From positions 124,001-188,000 of the forward strand of contig NZ_JACCJY010000005.1 in assembly GCF_014596085.1 (NCBI RefSeq): a stretch of DNA of 64,000 bases, in the 5' to 3' direction. The translations under genes and the position numbers were made by a program. Source of the stretch: Azospirillum tabaci. Lineage in GTDB: Bacteria; Pseudomonadota; Alphaproteobacteria; Azospirillales; Azospirillaceae. Under the pieces are notes generated by a model. It saw only the letters and a list, made by a program, of their open reading frames with translations. It searched no databases and was not told where the DNA came from. Below, piece by piece: positions 50,181-58,582 of this stretch; position 1 is the stretch's first letter, and each line of letters opens with the position of its first letter.

Positions 50181-50263
50181 GCTGCGTAACGGGGCGACCC
50201 GGCTCCCTCGGTTGGGGTTTGCCGGCGTGGCCCACCAGACTGTGAGGGCCGCGTGCTTCGAAA

Positions 50264-50292
50264 AAATCCGGAAGGCTTGACCTTCCGGATTT
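50264..50292 (+). terminator. Hairpin terminator after the RidA-family gene
   Basis: Perfect 12-bp arms AAATCCGGAAGG (50264-50275) and CCTTCCGGATTT (50281-50292) around a 5-nt loop. The T-run is short, but the A/T-closed stem could work in both directions. Confidence 0.7.
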
Positions 50293-50300
50293 ACAGAACG

Positions 50301-50316
50301 TTAATCACGCCTTAAC
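50301..50316 (+). promoter_or_regulatory. CtrA-type binding site upstream of the EF-G gene
   Basis: TTAA (50301-50304), 7 bp, TTAAC (50312-50316): an exact match to the alphaproteobacterial CtrA consensus TTAA-N7-TTAAC. It is 93 bp before the EF-G start. gcrA is also present in this window, so the cell-cycle circuit exists in the organism. Confidence 0.5.
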
Positions 50317-50409
50317 AGATCATCCGTAAAACCCCGACCAACCTCTGCCGCCGGAGCGGACGACCGTCGTTGCGCTTCGATAGCTGCGTTACAGTAATGG
50401 ATTCGCAAC

Positions 50410-52554
50410 ATGCCGCGCCAAACGCCTCTTTCTGACATCCGGAACATCGGCATCATCGCCCACGTCGATGCCGGCAAGACGACGACCACCGAGCGCATTC
50501 TGTACTACACCGGTCGTAAGCACACGATCATCGACGTGCACGAGACGAAGGACCTGAAGTCCTCGACGACGACCGACTACATGGAGCAGGAGCAGAAGCG
50601 CGGCATCACGATTCAGTCGGCTGCCGTCTCGGCCTTCTGGCGCGGCAAGAAGATCAACGTCATCGACACCCCGGGCCACGTGGACTTCACCATCGAGGTG
50701 AACCGCTCGCTCCGCGTGCTCGACGGCGCGGTCGTGGTGTTCGACGGCGTCGCCGGCGTTGAGCCGCAGTCCGAGACCAACTGGCGCCTCGCGGACAACT
50801 ACAACGTCCCGCGCATGTGCTACGTCAACAAGATGGACCGTTCGGGTGCGAACTTCCGTCGTTGCGTCGACATGATCAAGACCCGCCTGGGCGCCCGTCC
50901 GCTCTGCCTGCAGGTTCCGCTGGGCTCGGAAGACAACTTCCGCGGCATGGTCGACCTGATCGAGATGAAGGCCTACGTCTGGTTCTCCGACGACAAGGAC
51001 TCCAAGTGGGAGATCTGGGAGATCACCGACGATCTGGCCCAGAAGCTGAACCTGACCGTCAAGGAAGACCTCGACAACATCGAGAGCATCCCGGCGCTCC
51101 GCACCGAGCTGGTCGACACCGCTCTGGAGATGGACGAGGCCGCGATGGAGGCCTACCTGGAGTCCGGTGAGGAGCCCTCGCCGGAGGTCCTGCGCGCCTG
51201 CATCCGCAAGGGCACGATCACCAGCACCTTCACCCCGGTCCTCTGCGGCTCGTCCTACAAGAACAAGGGCGTGCAGCAGGTCCTGGACGCGGTCGTCGAC
51301 TTCCTGCCGGCACCGACGGACGTCGAGGCCATCAAGACGGTGGACGAGGACGGCAACCCGAACGGCGAGCGTCTCAGCTCCGACGACGCGCCCTTCTCGG
51401 CGCTGGCCTTCAAGGTGCTGAACGACACCTACGGCTCGCTGACCTTCGTCCGCGTCTATTCGGGCGTGCTGACCAAGGGCATGTCGGTCCTGAACACGAC
51501 CCGCGGCAAGCGCGAGAAGATCGGCCGCATGGTCGAGATGTTCGCCGCCCAGGCCAACCCGATCGAGGAAGCCCGCGCCGGCGACATCATCGCGCTCGTC
51601 TCCCTGCAGGAGACGGACACCGGTGACACGCTCTGCGACGCCTCGGCGCCGGTGATCCTGGAGCGCATGCGCTTCCCCGACCCCGTCATCAGCGTCTCGG
51701 TCGAGCCGAAGACCAAGGGCGAGCAGGAGAAGTTCTCCATCGCGCTGGGCAAGATGGTTCGCGCGGACCCGTCGCTGCGTCTGGAGACCGACCGTGAAAC
51801 CGGCCAGACCATCCTGCGCGGCATGGGCGAGCTGCACCTGGAAGTGACGCTGGACCGCCTGCGCACGGAGTTCGGCGTGGAAGGCAACATGGGCAAGCCC
51901 CAGGTCGCCTACCGCGAGACGATCACCAAGCCGGTCGAGTACACCTACACCCACAAGAAGCAGACCGGCGGTTCGGGCCAGTTCGCCGAAGTCAAGATCA
52001 TCTTCGCGCCGCTGGAGCGTGGCGAAGGCTTCGTGTTCAAGGACGAGACGGTCGGTGGCACGGTGCCGCGCGAGTACGTCCCGTCGGTCCAGAAGGGTCT
52101 GGAGATGCAGAAGGAAGAGGGCGTGCTCGCCTCCTATCCGACTGTCGACTTCAGCGCCCGCCTGGTGGACGGCAAGTACCACGACGTCGACTCGAACGCC
52201 CTGACGTTCGAAATCGCCGCCAAGGCTTGCTTCCGTGAGGCCCTCAAGCAGGCCGGCCCGATCCTGCTCGAGCCGGTCATGAAGGTCGAGGTCGTCACCC
52301 CGGACGATTACCTGGGCGACGTCATCGGCGACGTGAACCGCCGCCGCGGCACGGTGCTGGGCCAGCTCGAGCGTGGCACCAACATCGCCGTGGAGGCCCA
52401 TGTGCCGCTGAACGAGATGTTCGGCTACATCGGCCAGCTCCGTGGCATGACCTCGGGCCGCGCGTCCTACTCGATGGAGTTCAGCCACTACGAGCCGGTG
52501 CCGCGCAACGTCACCGACGAGATCGTGGCGGGCCGCAGCAACAAGGCCGCCTGA
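50410..52554 (+). CDS. Elongation factor G, divergent stand-alone form
   Basis: 714 residues. G1 [15 protein letters not shown]2 RGITI, G3 DTPGH, G4 NKMD and all five EF-G domains are present. Switch I differs from the usual VHDGAATMDWMEQEQERG: it reads [20 protein letters not shown], five residues longer (about 46-58). The gene is not in an rpsL-rpsG-fusA-tuf operon, so it is probably a second EF-G (specialised for translocation, recycling or stress), although this copy could be the only one. A strong terminator follows and a CtrA-type box precedes it. Confidence 0.88.
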   Translation: MPRQTPLSDIRNIGIIAHVDAGKTTTTERILYYTGRKHTIIDVHETKDLKSSTTTDYMEQEQKRGITIQSAAVSAFWRGKKINVIDTPGHVDFTIEVNRSLRVLDGAVVVFDGVAGVEPQSETNWRLADNYNVPRMCYVNKMDRSGANFRRCVDMIKTRLGARPLCLQVPLGSEDNFRGMVDLIEMKAYVWFSDDKDSKWEIWEITDDLAQKLNLTVKEDLDNIESIPALRTELVDTALEMDEAAMEAYLESGEEPSPEVLRACIRKGTITSTFTPVLCGSSYKNKGVQQVLDAVVDFLPAPTDVEAIKTVDEDGNPNGERLSSDDAPFSALAFKVLNDTYGSLTFVRVYSGVLTKGMSVLNTTRGKREKIGRMVEMFAAQANPIEEARAGDIIALVSLQETDTGDTLCDASAPVILERMRFPDPVISVSVEPKTKGEQEKFSIALGKMVRADPSLRLETDRETGQTILRGMGELHLEVTLDRLRTEFGVEGNMGKPQVAYRETITKPVEYTYTHKKQTGGSGQFAEVKIIFAPLERGEGFVFKDETVGGTVPREYVPSVQKGLEMQKEEGVLASYPTVDFSARLVDGKYHDVDSNALTFEIAAKACFREALKQAGPILLEPVMKVEVVTPDDYLGDVIGDVNRRRGTVLGQLERGTNIAVEAHVPLNEMFGYIGQLRGMTSGRASYSMEFSHYEPVPRNVTDEIVAGRSNKAA

Positions 52555-52580
52555 TACCGGGCTGCTGCATTCGGGAACGG

Positions 52581-52611
52581 GGGCCGGCGAAGCGATTCGC
52601 CGGCCCTTTTT
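52581..52611 (+). terminator. Rho-independent terminator of the EF-G gene
   Basis: GGGCCGGCGAA (52581-52591), loop GCGA, TTCGCCGGCCC (52596-52606), then TTTTT. 26 bp beyond the stop. Confidence 0.93.
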
Positions 52612-52726
52612 CTTTGTCCGGCGGGAACTTTGCCGGAGCCACCCCGGCGGGATGAGGGATTCTTCTTGCGGCGATACGCCTTTCGGATCAGTGTTGCTGG
52701 CAGGTGACGCATCCCAGTTTTTGGGA

Positions 52727-53299
52727 ATGACCCAGCGAATCTTCTTGCCCGTGGCCTTCCTGGCCCTTCTGCTCCTCGGCGCTTCCGGCCCCGGTTCGTG
52801 GGCTTGGGCAGGGCAGGAGGACGCGCGACTCGGTGGCTTGTTCCAGGATCTGCAGACCGCCGACGACGCGGTCGCAGCGGAGGCGGTCGAGGACCGCATC
52901 TGGGACGTCTGGCTGGAGCACCCCAACGACGACCTGATCGTGCTGATGCACCACGGCGTGCAGAGCCTGAACGCCGACCGCTACGGCGAAGCGCTGGCCG
53001 CCTTCGATCAGGTGGTCGCCGCCGATCCGACTTACGCCGAAGGCTGGAACAAGCGGGCCAACGCCGAATACATGCTGGGCGATTACGACGCCGCGGTGCG
53101 CGACATCCGCCGCGTTCTGGCGCTGGAGCCGCGGCACTTCGGGGCGCTGGCCGGGCTGGGCCTCGTCTATCTCGCGATCGACCAGCCGGCGGGCGCGTTG
53201 CGCGCTTTCGACGCCGCCCTGGCCATCAACCCGCACCTCGACCGCGTCCGCCAGCAGGCCGCCAACATCCGCCTGCGCATGGCCGGATCGGCGCTGTAA
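52727..53299 (+). CDS. Exported TPR-repeat protein
   Basis: 190 residues from ATG 52727; an upstream in-frame ATG at 52652 would lengthen the signal region and has no ribosome site. A signal peptide (FLPVAFLALLLLGASGPGSWAWA) precedes three TPR units: YGEALAAFDQVVAADPTYAEGWNKRANAEYMLGDYDAA and the two that follow. Periplasmic TPR proteins usually assemble or scaffold envelope complexes; the partner is unknown. It lies 122 bp upstream of degP on the same strand. Confidence 0.8.
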   Translation: MTQRIFLPVAFLALLLLGASGPGSWAWAGQEDARLGGLFQDLQTADDAVAAEAVEDRIWDVWLEHPNDDLIVLMHHGVQSLNADRYGEALAAFDQVVAADPTYAEGWNKRANAEYMLGDYDAAVRDIRRVLALEPRHFGALAGLGLVYLAIDQPAGALRAFDAALAINPHLDRVRQQAANIRLRMAGSAL

Positions 53300-53305
53300 T
53301 CGAGA

Positions 53306-53410
53306 CGTGACTTAATATTCCCTCTCTGAAAATCTTTTAATCCGCCTGCAAGCCCCCCGTGACTCGGCGCCCGCTACTTTGAGGGCAACGAACAACGCAT
53401 GCCAGTCACG
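53306..53410. promoter_or_regulatory. Three CGTGACT/AGTCACG elements upstream of degP
   Basis: CGTGACT at 53306-53312 and 53358-53364 and its inverse AGTCACG at 53404-53410, all within the 122-bp control region. They could be half-sites for the downstream response regulator. Pattern only. Confidence 0.25.
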
Positions 53411-53421
53411 GAGAGCAACCG

Positions 53422-54972
53422 ATGTCCACCCCCGCCAACGCCGGACGCGCCCCGCGGTCGAGCCGGGTGCGGCGTACCATCGCCGCCGTCCTCCTCGGCA
53501 CTACGGTGCTGACCGGTCCGTTCCTGATCGCCAACCATGCCACCGCCGCCGCCGCCGAAAGCGTCCTGACTCAAGGCACGCCGGGCAGCTTCGCCGATCT
53601 GGCGGCCAAGGTGTCGCCCGCCGTGGTGAACGTCTCCACCACCCAGCAGGCCAAGGCCGAGCGCGGCAACCCGCGCTTGCCCGGCTTCCCGCCGGGGTCG
53701 CCCTTCGAGGAGTTCTTCCGCCAGTTCCAGGATCAGTTCGGCCAAAACGGCGGTCCGGGCGGCGGTCCGGATGACGAGTCCGAGGGCCAGCCGCGCGGCA
53801 AGGTCGGCTCGCTCGGCTCCGGCTTCATCATCGACGCGGCCGGCTATGTGGTGACCAACAACCACGTCATCGACGGCGCCGACGAGATCAAGGTCACGCT
53901 TCAGGACGGGACGGAGCTGCCCGCGACGCTGGTCGGCCGCGACGCCAAGACCGACATCGCCCTGCTGAAGGTGAAGTCCGACAAGGCGCTGCCCGCGCTG
54001 GACTGGGGCGACAGCGACGCCGCCCGCGTCGGCGACTGGGTGATGGCGGTCGGCAACCCCTTCGGGCTGGGCGGCACGGTGACCAAGGGCATCATCTCGG
54101 CTCGCGGGCGCGACATCCACAGCGGCCCCTACGACGACTATCTCCAGCTCGACGCCGCCATCAACCGCGGCAACTCGGGCGGCCCGACCTTCACCCTGGA
54201 CGGGCGGGTGATCGGCATCAACACCGCCATCTATTCGCCCAACGGCGGCTCGGTCGGCATCGGCTTCGCCATTCCCTCCAACATCGCCAAGCAGGTCGTC
54301 GCCCAATTGAGGGAGAACGGCCATGTCGAGCGCGGTTGGCTGGGCGTGAAGATCCAGGAGATCTCGCCGGAGATCGCCGAGTCGGTCGGCCTGTCCCAGC
54401 CCAAGGGCGCCCTGGTCGCCGAGGTGACCCCGGACAGCCCCGCCGCCAAGGCCGGCGTGCGTCAGGGCGACGTGATCCTGGCCTATGGCGGCAAGCCGGT
54501 GAACACCCTGCGCGACCTGACCCGCCGGGTGGCCGACACCAAGGCCGGCGACACGGTGGACATGACCGTGGTCCGCAAGGGCAAGGAGACGACCCTGACC
54601 GCCCACATCGCGCCGCTGCCCGCCGAGCAGCGCGTGGCAGCCGCGGAGGGGACCGGCCCCGCCACCGAGAGCGCGGTGGAGACCGTCAAGGGGCTGAAGC
54701 TGGCCCCGCTGGACGGCGCCGCCCGCAGCCGCCTCGGCTTGGGCGAGGGTGTCAAGGGCGTGGTCGTCACCTCGGTGTCGCCGCAGGCCGGTGACCTGCC
54801 CGTCCGCCCGGGCGACGTGATCGTCAAGGTCGGAGACCACAGCGTGACCTCCCCCGCGGAGGTGACCAAGAGTCTGCACGAGGCCGAGAAGGACGGCCGC
54901 AAGGCGGTCCTGCTGCTGGTCAACCGCGGCGGCAACGAGAGCTTCGTCCCGCTGAAGCTCGGCAAGGCGTGA
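53422..54972 (+). CDS. degP: Periplasmic serine protease DegP/HtrA (Do family)
   Basis: 516 residues. N-terminal signal-anchor, then the protease domain with triad H148 (NNHVIDGA), D178 (KTDIALLKV) and S252 (RGNSGGPTF). Two PDZ domains follow (about 310-400, GWLGVKIQEISPEIAES; and 430-510). It degrades or refolds damaged envelope proteins. It stands directly upstream of a response regulator and sensor kinase on the same strand, the arrangement of several alphaproteobacterial degP loci, which points to envelope-stress control. Confidence 0.95.
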   Translation: MSTPANAGRAPRSSRVRRTIAAVLLGTTVLTGPFLIANHATAAAAESVLTQGTPGSFADLAAKVSPAVVNVSTTQQAKAERGNPRLPGFPPGSPFEEFFRQFQDQFGQNGGPGGGPDDESEGQPRGKVGSLGSGFIIDAAGYVVTNNHVIDGADEIKVTLQDGTELPATLVGRDAKTDIALLKVKSDKALPALDWGDSDAARVGDWVMAVGNPFGLGGTVTKGIISARGRDIHSGPYDDYLQLDAAINRGNSGGPTFTLDGRVIGINTAIYSPNGGSVGIGFAIPSNIAKQVVAQLRENGHVERGWLGVKIQEISPEIAESVGLSQPKGALVAEVTPDSPAAKAGVRQGDVILAYGGKPVNTLRDLTRRVADTKAGDTVDMTVVRKGKETTLTAHIAPLPAEQRVAAAEGTGPATESAVETVKGLKLAPLDGAARSRLGLGEGVKGVVVTSVSPQAGDLPVRPGDVIVKVGDHSVTSPAEVTKSLHEAEKDGRKAVLLLVNRGGNESFVPLKLGKA

Positions 54973-55140
54973 CGCTGGAGAACACCGGCGCCTCTCTCCC
55001 GCCGCCGGTGATGGGGCGGAGGATGTCCGCGGTGCGAGCCCCCGCTCCGCAGGCATCCTCCCCCTTGTTTTCGTTTGGCCTTCTGTCCCCGGAGGGGCGA
55101 GGCATTCGTCTTTTGACGGTCGGAAGGATGAGGTAGACTC

Positions 55141-55824
55141 ATGCTCATGAAAGTCCTCGTCATCGAAGACGACCAACAGGCCGCTTCCTACCTCGCCAAG
55201 GGGCTGAAGGAGGCTGGGCACGTCGTGGACGTCGCCAACGACGGCAAGGAGGGGCTGTTCCTGGCCGGCTCCGAGCATTATGACGTCATGATCGTCGACC
55301 GCATGCTGCCGGGCCGCGACGGGCTGTCGCTGGTCGAGATCCTGCGCGCCACCGGCAACGACACGCCGGTGCTGTTCCTCTCCGCGCTCGGCAGCGTGGA
55401 CGACCGGGTGAAGGGGCTGAAGGCCGGCGGCGACGATTACCTGACCAAGCCCTTCGCCTTCTCCGAACTGCTCGCCCGGATCGAGGTGCTGGTCCGCCGC
55501 CGCAGCGCCGCCCAGCCGCAGACCCGTCTGGCGGTCGGCGACCTGGAGTTGGACCTGCTGTCGCGCACCGTCCGGCGGGCCGGCAAGTCCATCGACCTTC
55601 TGCCGCGGGAGTTCGCCCTGCTGGAGTATCTGATGCGCAACGCCGGCAGCGTGGTGACCCGCACCATGATGCTGGAGAATGTGTGGGACTATCACTTCGA
55701 CCCGCAGACCAACGTCATCGACGTGCACATCGCCCGCCTGCGCCAGAAGATCGACAAGGATTTCCCGACGCCGCTGATCCACACGGTGCGCGGCGCCGGC
55801 TACAGCCTGCGAACGCCGCAATGA
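55141..55824 (+). CDS. OmpR/PhoB-family response regulator
   Basis: 227 residues. Receiver domain with acidic pocket D10-D11, phospho-Asp D53 (IVDRMLPGRDG), and the conserved Lys in YLTKPFAFSELLAR; the C-terminal winged helix contains EFALLEYLMRNAGSVVTRTMMLENVWDYHFDPQ and ends RGAGYSLR. The ATG at 55141 has GATGAGG upstream; a second ATG two codons later is equally possible. It sits 168 bp after degP and 43 bp before its cognate kinase. Confidence 0.93.
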   Translation: MLMKVLVIEDDQQAASYLAKGLKEAGHVVDVANDGKEGLFLAGSEHYDVMIVDRMLPGRDGLSLVEILRATGNDTPVLFLSALGSVDDRVKGLKAGGDDYLTKPFAFSELLARIEVLVRRRSAAQPQTRLAVGDLELDLLSRTVRRAGKSIDLLPREFALLEYLMRNAGSVVTRTMMLENVWDYHFDPQTNVIDVHIARLRQKIDKDFPTPLIHTVRGAGYSLRTPQ

Positions 55825-55867
55825 CGGTGCTCGCGATGGCGCCGGGAACGGTGGCGGGCGGGAGAAC

Positions 55868-57265
55868 GTGAAGGCGGCCATTCCCACACTGCGCCTTCTG
55901 CGCACCACGCCGTTCCGGCTGGCCCTGTTGTATCTGGGCCTGTTCGTCATCTCGGTCGGGGTGATCCTGGCCGTCGTCTACCGCTCCACCGCGGGTTTTC
56001 TGGAAGAAGAGATCGGCGCCACCATCGCGTTGGAGGTCGCCGGGCTTCAGGACCAGTACCGCAGCGCCGGCCTGCGCGGGCTGGTCGATTCCGTGCGCGA
56101 GCGCAGCGGTTATTCGCACACCAACTCCATCTATCTGCTGACCACGCCGGGCGGCGTCATTCTGGCGGGCAACCTGTCGGGATGGCCCGACGCCACGGCG
56201 GGACCGGGCGGCTGGACCCACTTCAAGATTTCCGACTATGGCGGGGTGAACAACCGGCCCTCCACCGCGATGGCGGTCAGCTTCGTCCTGCCCGGCCAGT
56301 TCCGCCTGCTGGTGGGGCGCGACATGAGCGAACTGGACCAGCTCCGCGGGCGCATGGTCGTGTCGCTGCGCTGGGTCTTCGTGGTGACGGTGGTGCTGGG
56401 GCTGGGCGGCGGTCTGCTGTTGGCGCGCGGCGCCATGCACCGGATCGAGGCGATCAACCGCACCACCCATCGCATCATGGCCGGCGACCTGTCGGGCCGC
56501 GTCCCGCGCGGCGGCGGCGGCGACGAGATCGACCGGCTGGCCGGCAACCTGAACGCCATGCTGGACCAGATCGAGCGGCTGATGACCGGCATGCGGCAGG
56601 TGACCGAGAGCGTGGCGCACGACCTGCGCACGCCGCTGTCGCGCCTGCGCGCCCGCGTCGAGCTGGCGCTGATCCGCGAGACCAACGACCCGGAGGTCTA
56701 CCGCGGCGTGCTGCAGGACACGATCCTGGAGGCCGACCGGCTGCTCGCCACCTTCACCGCGCTGCTCTCCATCGCCGAGGCGGAATCCGGGGCCAACCGA
56801 AAGGCGCTGGAACCGGTGCGGCTGGCCGACGTGGTCCGACTGGCCGCCGATCTCTACGAACCGGTGGCGGAGGAGAAGGGCCTGACCCTGGTCACCGACA
56901 TCCGGGCGGAGCCGACGGTGCGCGGCAACGAGCAACTGCTGGCCCAGGCGGTGTCGAACCTGCTCGACAACGCCATCAAATACACGCCGGAGGGCGGGTG
57001 CATCGCGCTGCTGCTGGAGGGCGCCGAGCCGGGGCAGGCCGCCCGCATCACCGTGGCCGACAACGGTCCGGGCATCCCCGCCGGCATGCGGGAGAAGGTG
57101 CTGGAGCGCTTCGTCCGGCTGGACGCCGCGCGGGCTTCGCCGGGGAACGGGCTGGGCCTGAGCCTCGTGGACGCGGTGGCGCGGCTGCACGACGCGTCGC
57201 TGCGGTTGGACGACAACGAACCTGGGCTGCGGGTCGGCATCGTCTTCCCGCCGGACGCTGGTTGA
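55868..57265 (+). CDS. Sensor histidine kinase partner of the degP-linked regulator
   Basis: 465 residues from GTG 55868 with GGGAGA in front. TM1 at 17-38, a ~125-residue periplasmic sensor, TM2 at 164-187, HAMP (AMHRIEAINRTTHRIMAGDL), phosphoacceptor H251 in ESVAHDLRTPLSRLR, then an HATPase with NLLDNAIKY and ADNGPGIP boxes and NGLGLSLVDAVARLHDA. A conventional single-kinase two-component sensor, probably monitoring envelope state given the degP neighbour. A terminator follows 18 bp after the stop. Confidence 0.93.
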   Translation: MKAAIPTLRLLRTTPFRLALLYLGLFVISVGVILAVVYRSTAGFLEEEIGATIALEVAGLQDQYRSAGLRGLVDSVRERSGYSHTNSIYLLTTPGGVILAGNLSGWPDATAGPGGWTHFKISDYGGVNNRPSTAMAVSFVLPGQFRLLVGRDMSELDQLRGRMVVSLRWVFVVTVVLGLGGGLLLARGAMHRIEAINRTTHRIMAGDLSGRVPRGGGGDEIDRLAGNLNAMLDQIERLMTGMRQVTESVAHDLRTPLSRLRARVELALIRETNDPEVYRGVLQDTILEADRLLATFTALLSIAEAESGANRKALEPVRLADVVRLAADLYEPVAEEKGLTLVTDIRAEPTVRGNEQLLAQAVSNLLDNAIKYTPEGGCIALLLEGAEPGQAARITVADNGPGIPAGMREKVLERFVRLDAARASPGNGLGLSLVDAVARLHDASLRLDDNEPGLRVGIVFPPDAG

Positions 57266-57283
57266 CGCTCCCCACAAGAAAAG

Positions 57284-57308
57284 AGCCCGCCGTTTCCGGC
57301 GGGCTTTT
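57284..57308 (+). terminator. Rho-independent terminator of the degP-linked two-component genes
   Basis: AGCCCGCCG (57284-57292), loop TTTC, CGGCGGGCT (57297-57305), then TTT. Confidence 0.9.
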
Positions 57309-57490
57309 GAGGTGACATCAGCGAGAATGACTCCTTGGCGTCAGGCATGATATGGGGCGCCAACCATCCGCGCGCATTCGGATAAGTGTATTAGCACGAA
57401 GGTGCTAGCCGGGTGGCGGTGCAACACTTTCCTGCGGACGGCGTTTGTCATCGGACCGGCATGCCGGTGGCAACACGGCGGGAAGACACG

Positions 57491-58561
57491 ATGGACGCGA
57501 CCAGACAGGCTCCCATTCAAGTCGGGAAGCCGGCGACCGCCGGGCGGAACACCACGACCGAATTGAAGCTGTTCACCTGGAAGGTGCTGATCGCCGCGGG
57601 CGTTCTGGGAGCGCTGTTCCTGGCCTGGCGGGTGGCGGACGCGCTGCTGCTGGTCTTCGCCGGCGTGCTTATGGCGATCCTGTTCCAGCGCATGGCCGGG
57701 CTGGTGCGGCGCTACACCGGGCTGCCGCAGGGCTGGTCGCTCGGCGTCGTGCTGCTGCTGCTGGCGGGGCTGCTGGTCGGTGGCGGCTTCCTGATGGGCC
57801 AGTCGGTGGTGAGCCAGTTCGACCAGTTCTCCCAGCAGATCAGCGGGGCCGTGCAGCAGCTTCCCGGCTCGCTGCGCGACCAGATCATGGAGCAAGGGCG
57901 GGACGCCTCCTCCTGGCTGAACCGGCTGCAGACGGTCGCGTCCAGCGTGATGTTCTTTCTGGGGGATCTGCTGGTGGTGATGTTCACGGCCATCTATCTG
58001 GCGGCCTCGCCCGGCGTCTACCGGCGCGGCGTCATCCTGCTGGTGCCGCCGCGCGGCCATGAGCGCGCGCGGGAGGTCATGGACGTGATGGGGGACTCGC
58101 TGTGGAAGTGGCTGATCGGGCAGCTTTCGGCCATGGCCATCGTCGGCGTGCTGACCACCGCGGGCCTGCTTCTGCTGGGCATCCCGAGCGCTCCGGCGCT
58201 GGGCCTGCTGGCCGCGCTCCTGGAGTTCGTTCCGCTGATCGGCCCGTTCCTGGCGGCGGTCCCGGCGCTTCTCATCGGCTTCGCCCAATCCCCGCAGGAC
58301 GCGCTGTGGGTGGCGCTGCTCTACCTGACGATCCAGCAGGTCGAGGGCAACGTCGTCATGCCGCTGATGCAGAAGAAGGTGGTGGACCTGCCCCCCGTCA
58401 TCACCATCGCGGCCATCGCGGCGGGGGGCGTGCTGTTCGGGCTGATGGGCATGTTCCTGGCGACGCCCTTCGCGGTCGTGATGCTGGTGCTGGTCAACAT
58501 GCTCTACATCGAGGACAAGCTGGGGGAGGGGCGGCACTTCCCCAGCGAGGACAAGGCGTAA
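57491..58561 (+). CDS. AI-2E family permease (UPF0118, TqsA/PerM-like)
   Basis: 356 residues from ATG 57491, with GGGAAGA upstream. About eight membrane segments in the AI-2E pattern: three at the N-terminus, a long cytoplasmic/periplasmic loop (about 125-190), then the conserved GLLAALLEFVPLIGPFLAAVPA and QQVEGNVVMPLMQKKVVDLPPV. Members include TqsA (AI-2 export) and Na+/H+ antiporters; the true substrate is not predictable. The 225 bp in front hold the preceding terminator and no other gene. Confidence 0.88.
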   Translation: MDATRQAPIQVGKPATAGRNTTTELKLFTWKVLIAAGVLGALFLAWRVADALLLVFAGVLMAILFQRMAGLVRRYTGLPQGWSLGVVLLLLAGLLVGGGFLMGQSVVSQFDQFSQQISGAVQQLPGSLRDQIMEQGRDASSWLNRLQTVASSVMFFLGDLLVVMFTAIYLAASPGVYRRGVILLVPPRGHERAREVMDVMGDSLWKWLIGQLSAMAIVGVLTTAGLLLLGIPSAPALGLLAALLEFVPLIGPFLAAVPALLIGFAQSPQDALWVALLYLTIQQVEGNVVMPLMQKKVVDLPPVITIAAIAAGGVLFGLMGMFLATPFAVVMLVLVNMLYIEDKLGEGRHFPSEDKA

Positions 58562-58582
58562 GGCAGGGCTTGCTGGCTATTC

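Noticed and set aside
50181..50300. Structured region after ridA considered as a small RNA (SRP RNA)
   Set aside because: It lacks the conserved SRP tetraloop context; the CCGGAAGG sequence is simply one arm of a perfect hairpin.
50389..52926. 845-codon minus-strand frame opposite the EF-G gene
   Set aside because: Antisense shadow; EF-G motifs are unambiguous on the plus strand.
53374..55950. 858-codon minus-strand frame across degP and the response regulator
   Set aside because: Antisense shadow spanning two well-defined genes.
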